The position numbers were made by a program, and so were the translations under genes. Positions 60,445 to 64,000 of a stretch of 64,000 nucleotides of DNA are shown here, piece by piece. The stretch comes from Parvibaculum sp035325945 (GTDB lineage: Bacteria; Pseudomonadota; Alphaproteobacteria; Parvibaculales; Parvibaculaceae): NCBI RefSeq assembly GCF_035325945.1, contig NZ_DAOKYX010000002.1, forward strand, positions 62,001 to 126,000, in the 5' to 3' direction. The notes beneath the pieces were generated by a model that was given only the letters and a program-made list of their open reading frames with translations, did no database searches and was not told where the DNA came from. The first letter of the stretch is position 1. Each line of letters begins with the position of its first letter.

Positions 60445-61767
60445 ATGAGCGTTACGGCGATGGAACGGCGGGCCAGGACGGTTCTCGAGGTCGCGGGGAT
60501 CAAGCAGGCATTTTCGCGGCCCTCCGGCGGCGAGCTGGTTGTCCTCGACAATGTGAACCTGACGCTCAGGGAGGGCGAGATCGTCGGGCTTCTGGGGCGG
60601 TCGGGCTCCGGCAAGTCGACCCTGCTGCGGATCATTGCCGGGCTCGCGGCGCCCACAAGGGGAGAGGCAAAATTTCTCGGTGAGCCCATCAAGGGGCCGG
60701 CGGAAGGTGTCGCCATGGTCTTCCAGACCTTTGCCCTCTTTCCGTGGCTCACCGTTCTGCAGAATGTGCGGCTCGGTCTCGACGCCTTGCAGATAACCGA
60801 GGAGGAGGCTCGCAAGCGCGCGCTCGAGGCGATCGATCTCGTCGGCCTCGACGGTTTCGAGAGCGCCTATCCGAAGGAGATCTCAGGCGGCATGCGCCAG
60901 CGCGTCGGCTTTGCGCGCGCGCTCGTCGTCCAGCCCGCCTTGTTGCTCATGGACGAGCCCTTCTCCGCGCTCGACGTGCTGACTGCCGAAACGCTGCGTA
61001 CCGATCTTCTGGACCTCTGGTCGGAAGGACGTATGCCGATCAAGTCGATCCTGCTCGTCACCCACAATATCGAGGAGGCGGTGCTCATGTGCGATCGCAT
61101 CCTCGTTTTCTCGTCCAACCCCGGGCGGGTGGTCGCCGAAATCCCGGTCGATCTCCCCCGGCCGCGAAACCGGGTCGATCCGAAATTCCGTTGGCTCGTC
61201 GACAAGATCTATGAGCGCATGACGACGCCGGAGGCGGTGCCGGTGGGCGGGCTGCGTCCGGCGATTTCGGGCGGCGGCATCCAGATGGTGCTGCCGCGCG
61301 TCTCGACGAATTCGATCGCCGGTCTCATCGAGGCGGTGGCGGGTGCGCCCTATCACGGTCGGGCCGACCTTCCGCAGCTTGCCGAGCATATGCACATGAC
61401 GATGGACGCGCTCTTCGGCATCGGGGAGACGCTCCAGCTTCTGCGCTTCGCCGATCTGGAAGGGGGCGACATCAGGCTGACCGAGGCGGGCAGGCGCTTC
61501 GCGGAGGAGGGGCCCAACGAACGCAAACAGATGTTCGCCGAGCGGCTTCTCGCCCAGGTACCGCTCGCGGCTCATATCAAGGAGGTGCTGGACGAGCGGC
61601 CGGAGCATCGCGCGCCCTATTCGCGCTTTGCCGAGGAACTGGAGGACGCCATGTCGGAGGAGTGGGCCGAGCAGACGCTTCGCAGCGTCATAAACTGGGG
61701 CCGGTTCGGCGAGATCTTCGCCTATGACGAAAACCGGGCGATGCTGAGCCTCGACAATCCGAGCTGA
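60445..61767 (+). CDS. ABC transporter ATPase with C-terminal AAA-associated domain
   Basis: The 440-residue protein has an N-terminal NitT/TauT ATPase (Walker A LGRSGSGKST, signature ISGGMRQR, Walker B LLLMDEP) and a roughly 150-residue C-terminal domain of the AAA-associated type (IAGLIEAVAGAPYHGRADLP, later RLTEAGRRFAEEGPNERKQM). That domain resembles winged-helix segments and may sense a signal. It is 11 bp after the permease, with a GGAGG-like site. The ATG at 60445 was chosen. Confidence 0.9.
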   Translation: MSVTAMERRARTVLEVAGIKQAFSRPSGGELVVLDNVNLTLREGEIVGLLGRSGSGKSTLLRIIAGLAAPTRGEAKFLGEPIKGPAEGVAMVFQTFALFPWLTVLQNVRLGLDALQITEEEARKRALEAIDLVGLDGFESAYPKEISGGMRQRVGFARALVVQPALLLMDEPFSALDVLTAETLRTDLLDLWSEGRMPIKSILLVTHNIEEAVLMCDRILVFSSNPGRVVAEIPVDLPRPRNRVDPKFRWLVDKIYERMTTPEAVPVGGLRPAISGGGIQMVLPRVSTNSIAGLIEAVAGAPYHGRADLPQLAEHMHMTMDALFGIGETLQLLRFADLEGGDIRLTEAGRRFAEEGPNERKQMFAERLLAQVPLAAHIKEVLDERPEHRAPYSRFAEELEDAMSEEWAEQTLRSVINWGRFGEIFAYDENRAMLSLDNPS

Positions 61768-61838
61768 GGGGGTGGGTTGAGGCGGGGCAGGCCGGGGATG
61801 GGGCGCGGGGCAGATCCGCCCCGCACCCCCCAATCGGT

Positions 61839-62051
61839 TCAGGCCGCGGCAGTGGTCGAGAGAGAGACCTCATGCTGGCCGAGCCAGTATGCACGGGCGG
61901 CCAGCCGCTCTATTCGGTCGGCAGGCCAGAGCTTTTCCCCGTTCCGGCTGTGGGGGGCGGTCAGATCGAGCAGGCACTCAATATCAAGGGTGTTGAACCC
62001 CTGGGCCTTCAGCAGTCGCTTCGCAGAGGTGAGGTCGAGATATTCAGGCAT
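61839..62051 (-). CDS. Hypothetical 70-residue protein
   Basis: The product begins MPEYLDLTSAKRLLKAQGFN, then TLDIECLLDLTAP and ADRIERLAARAYWLG. The helix pattern is compatible with a small helical DNA- or protein-binding unit, but no family is recognised. It is convergent with the ABC ATPase gene. The ATG at 62051 was taken; the upstream in-frame extension looks non-coding. Confidence 0.55.
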   Translation of the reverse strand: MPEYLDLTSAKRLLKAQGFNTLDIECLLDLTAPHSRNGEKLWPADRIERLAARAYWLGQHEVSLSTTAAA

Positions 62052-62283
62052 GGAAGCCTCCCTAACTCTGGTACGGACAGGACCATACGCGCCTGGCGTG
62101 TCAGCGCCGTGAACCTGCGGCGGCCGGATGAAGACATCTGGCCCCTCAGGACAGGGTGGAGTGCGGAAACGCCACGCCGCGCGAGGTTGCTTGTGGCTTG
62201 CAACTCGGGCCGATTTGAGGCGATAAGAATGTGATTTCAAGACATTGTCCCTAATGTCGGGGCAATCGGTCAGGAGCGAGGAA

Positions 62284-62592
62284 ATGGCGCGCGCGCGTAT
62301 CTACAGACCTTCGAAGACAGCCATGCAGTCCGGCAAGGCGAAAACGAAGAAATGGGTGCTCGAGTTCGAGCCCTCGGCGGCGCGCAAGGTGGAACCGCTG
62401 ATGGGCTGGACGAGCTCGCCCGATACGAACACGCAGATCGTGCTTCGCTTCGACACGAAGGAAGAAGCGATCGCCTATGCGACGCGCAGGGGCATCGACT
62501 ATCAGGTGATGGAAGCGCAGACGGCGCGCTCTCACCTCAAGGCTTACGCGGATAATTTCAAGGCCGACCGCATCGGCCAATGGACGCATTGA
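62284..62592 (+). CDS. NDUFS4-like accessory subunit of respiratory complex I
   Basis: A 102-residue ETC complex I subunit-like protein: ARARIYRPSKTAMQSGKAKT, then WVLEFEPSAARKVEPLMGW, LRFDTKEEAIAYATRRGIDY and the C-terminal FKADRIGQWTH. These match the NDUFS4/18-kDa family shared by mitochondria and alphaproteobacteria, where it stabilises the junction of the peripheral arm. The nuo operon is not in the window. tRNA-Arg lies 53 bp downstream. Confidence 0.9.
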   Translation: MARARIYRPSKTAMQSGKAKTKKWVLEFEPSAARKVEPLMGWTSSPDTNTQIVLRFDTKEEAIAYATRRGIDYQVMEAQTARSHLKAYADNFKADRIGQWTH

Positions 62593-62645
62593 TTGGACGC
62601 ATTGAGCATTCTGTGGCGCCGCGCGTTCCGGCGCCTTGACGGTCT

Positions 62646-62722
<77 letters not shown>

Positions 62723-62785
62723 TTTCCTCTTGCAGTTCCGGCCTCGACGTCTCGCGCAATCAGGCACGCAAACAAGCAGACACGC

Positions 62786-62828
62786 AAAATAAAAAGCCGG
62801 CCGCGCGGATGAACGTGCGGCCGGCTTT
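62786..62828 (-). terminator. Rho-independent terminator of flp
   Basis: Twelve-base arms AAAGCCGGCCGC and GCGGCCGGCTTT enclose a 12-base loop. Read on the minus strand the stem is followed by TTTTTATTTT. It ends the flp transcript and lies 21 bases past its stop codon. Confidence 0.9.
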
Positions 62829-62848
62829 CGTGGTTTCAGTGCTGCCTG

Positions 62849-63028
62849 TTAGGTAGCGGGCGTGGTGCCGAGCTTGTCGCTGACGCCCTGGAACATGCCC
62901 GTCAGCTTCGTGCCGACCGTGCCGACGACCATGGCGATCGCAACGGCGATACCAGCAGCGATGAGGCCGTATTCGATCGCGGTCGCGCCGCTTTCGTTAC
63001 GGGCAAAGGTGGTGAGAAAAGCGCGCAT
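62849..63028 (-). CDS. Flp/Fap-type IVb pilin
   Basis: The 59-residue prepilin has a short basic leader and the Flp processing site: G14 before ATAIEY (E19, Y20), followed by the hydrophobic helix GLIAAGIAVAIAMVVGTVG. Flp pilins form Tad (tight adherence) pili. No tad, cpa or prepilin peptidase gene is present in the window, so this is an isolated copy. The ATG at 63028 has AGGAG upstream, partly covered by a hairpin. A strong terminator follows. Confidence 0.92.
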   Translation of the reverse strand: MRAFLTTFARNESGATAIEYGLIAAGIAVAIAMVVGTVGTKLTGMFQGVSDKLGTTPAT

Positions 63029-63037
63029 TTCGATGCT

Positions 63038-63068
63038 CCTATGACGCATGTTTGAAGGACCTCATAGG
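63038..63068 (-). promoter_or_regulatory. Inverted repeat overlapping the flp ribosome binding site
   Basis: On the minus strand CCTATGA and TCATAGG form a perfect seven-base stem with a 17-base loop. The second arm contains the AGG of the AGGAG ribosome binding site. The stem could hold the site closed and control pilin translation. Confidence 0.5.
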
Positions 63069-63527
63069 TCGCTGGAAGTCGAAACCTCTGCTGTCCCTGC
63101 GAGCAAAGAATGGCCGCAAAAATATAAAGAACTTCTAAACCCATAATCAGGATTTGAATTAACCCTATTGCAAATACACACGATGCAATTTCCTGAATTG
63201 AAACATCGGCGGGTGGAAATGGCGGAAAGCCGCGAATATTCCGCGCCTTTTGTCTTTGTTCGCGACTTCGGCGGCACCATCCGGGTTCCGTGCGCGGCCG
63301 ATCGGGCCAAGTGACGTGACAAAAAATTCACGCCTCGTCGCGCAATCATGGCTGCGATCCTCCAGAATCGCGGCATGGGGCGCGGCCGAGTCGGCGCGGA
63401 TTCGGCGGGATTGGCGGCGCGTGGCGGCGTCCATGATGGTTCACATTTGTTCCTCGCCGCGCCATGATGATTGCGTGCACCGGAAAACCGGTCTTCAAGG
63501 ACCCCGGGGCCGGGGGAGGAGTAAGAG
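63069..63527. other. Non-coding interval between flp and the Sel1 gene
   Basis: About 460 bp with an AT-rich part (63110-63200) unlike the rest of the window. An inverted repeat ATTGCA-N11-TGCAAT lies at 63167-63189 and may be an operator for flp. I see no convincing ORF or RNA gene in the remainder. Confidence 0.5.
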
Positions 63528-64000
63528 ATGCTTGAGCAGGCTCGAGTGGGAATCCAACGGCATGAAACGGCCATGAGGAGGCAGGCGCTTTTCGGCGGCT
63601 TCCTTCTCGTCGCTATCGTCTGTTTCTGTGCCTCGTTCGCCTTTGCTGCGGGCAAGGCCCCGAGCGAGGCGACCGGCGCCGATCTCTATCAGCGCGGCTT
63701 CTATCCCGAGGCCCTCGCCGAGTGGAAGAAGGCTGTCGAGGTCGGCAAGGACGCGGGCGCCGCTTTCCGTCTGGGTGAGGAATATTTCGACGCGAAGGTC
63801 GTGCCGCGCGATGTCGCGCAGGCCATCCGCTATTATCGCTTTGGCGCCGAGCGCGGCGACGCAAGAGCGCAGATGGACCTCGGCAGCATGTATGACAAGG
63901 GCTGGGGCGTGGCGCGCGACGCGAACGAGGCCGCGAAATGGTACGAGGCCGCAGCCAGGCAGGGCATGGCCGTCGCGCAGTACAATATCGGCACCATGTA
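63528..64000 (+). CDS. Sel1-repeat (TPR-like) exported protein, 3' end beyond the window
   Basis: The partial product (157 residues) has an N-terminal signal/anchor helix (LFGGFLLVAIVCFCASFAFA) followed by Sel1-like repeats: ALAEWKKAVEVGKDAGAAFR, AIRYYRFGAERGDARAQMDL and NEAAKWYEAAARQGMAVAQY. Each is of the A-x-x-Y/W-(10)-G-x-A type with the linking GxGVxRD element. Such repeat proteins scaffold protein complexes in the periplasm. The ATG at 63528 follows GGGAGGAGTAAG; an internal ATG at 63573 is possible. Confidence 0.85.
   Translation, partial: MLEQARVGIQRHETAMRRQALFGGFLLVAIVCFCASFAFAAGKAPSEATGADLYQRGFYPEALAEWKKAVEVGKDAGAAFRLGEEYFDAKVVPRDVAQAIRYYRFGAERGDARAQMDLGSMYDKGWGVARDANEAAKWYEAAARQGMAVAQYNIGTM

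Noticed and set aside
63062..63655. 197-codon minus-strand frame upstream of the Sel1 gene
   Set aside because: It crosses the flp leader and the start of the Sel1 gene, has low-complexity composition and no start context.

Overview
The window is high-GC, gene-dense chromosomal DNA from an alphaproteobacterium. Evidence for the class: the order glyA-nrdR-ribD-ribE-ribB-ribH-nusB-thiL, an H+-pyrophosphatase, the ubiquinol-cytochrome c chaperone/DUF177 pair, a stand-alone heme A synthase, an NDUFS4-like complex I subunit and a dual cold-shock-domain protein. The overall mix (class I PHA synthase, form II carbon monoxide dehydrogenase-like cluster, single Flp pilin) reminds me of Parvibaculum or a relative; that is inference. 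Two runs of exactly 100 N (18838-18937 and 37089-37188) show that this is a scaffold from a draft assembly.

Layout. 1-6764: serine hydroxymethyltransferase, NrdR and a tightly packed riboflavin operon running into nusB and thiL. 6941-9055: K+-independent H+-PPase with a strong terminator. 9159-14131: BamE lipoprotein, cytochrome bc1 chaperone, DUF177, then plsX-fabH-ihfA-MerR (phospholipid and fatty-acid initiation with the IHF alpha subunit). 14268-20412: tRNA-Pro(GGG), small membrane proteins, heme A synthase, a minus-strand MetY/CoA-binding/enoyl-CoA hydratase group, a thioesterase split only by an assembly artefact, and rplM-rpsI behind a clear promoter. 20496-28146: argC, a low-GC FkbM methyltransferase, a DMT exporter, a TetR/VOC/SnoaL module with paired operators, class I PHA synthase and a lipoprotein. 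28147-33775: aminotransferase-hom, glpX, recJ and tRNA-Glu. 33864-37088: a small exported protein, glyoxalase, sirtuin and a GH13 alpha-glucosidase cut by the second gap. 37189-38100: a divergent GIY-YIG-like protein, also cut by the gap.

38221-49286 is a form II (AYRGAGR) molybdenum hydroxylase locus. It has structural subunits coxG-S-L-M, maturation genes coxD-E-I-XdhC and a fused MoeA-like/MocA-like protein. A TetR-controlled CMD/VOC pair sits in its middle. 49321-56828 is a ten-gene Mrp-type cation/proton antiporter operon with three separate antiporter-like (ND2/4/5-type) subunits and no full-length MrpA. 57113-61767 holds a double cold-shock protein with a structured leader, a PaaI-type thioesterase, tRNA-Pro(TGG), and a NitT/TauT-like ABC transporter. 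That transporter has a fused double permease, an ATPase with a C-terminal extension, and a roughly 240-nt leader holding two short ORFs. The end of the window carries an NDUFS4-like subunit, tRNA-Arg(TCT), a lone Flp pilin and the start of a Sel1-repeat protein.

No CRISPR array, prophage, insertion sequence or integrase was seen. The best candidates for new biology are the ABC-transporter leader, the three-antiporter-subunit Mrp operon, the GIY-YIG-like gene at the contig edge, and the hairpin over the Flp ribosome binding site.
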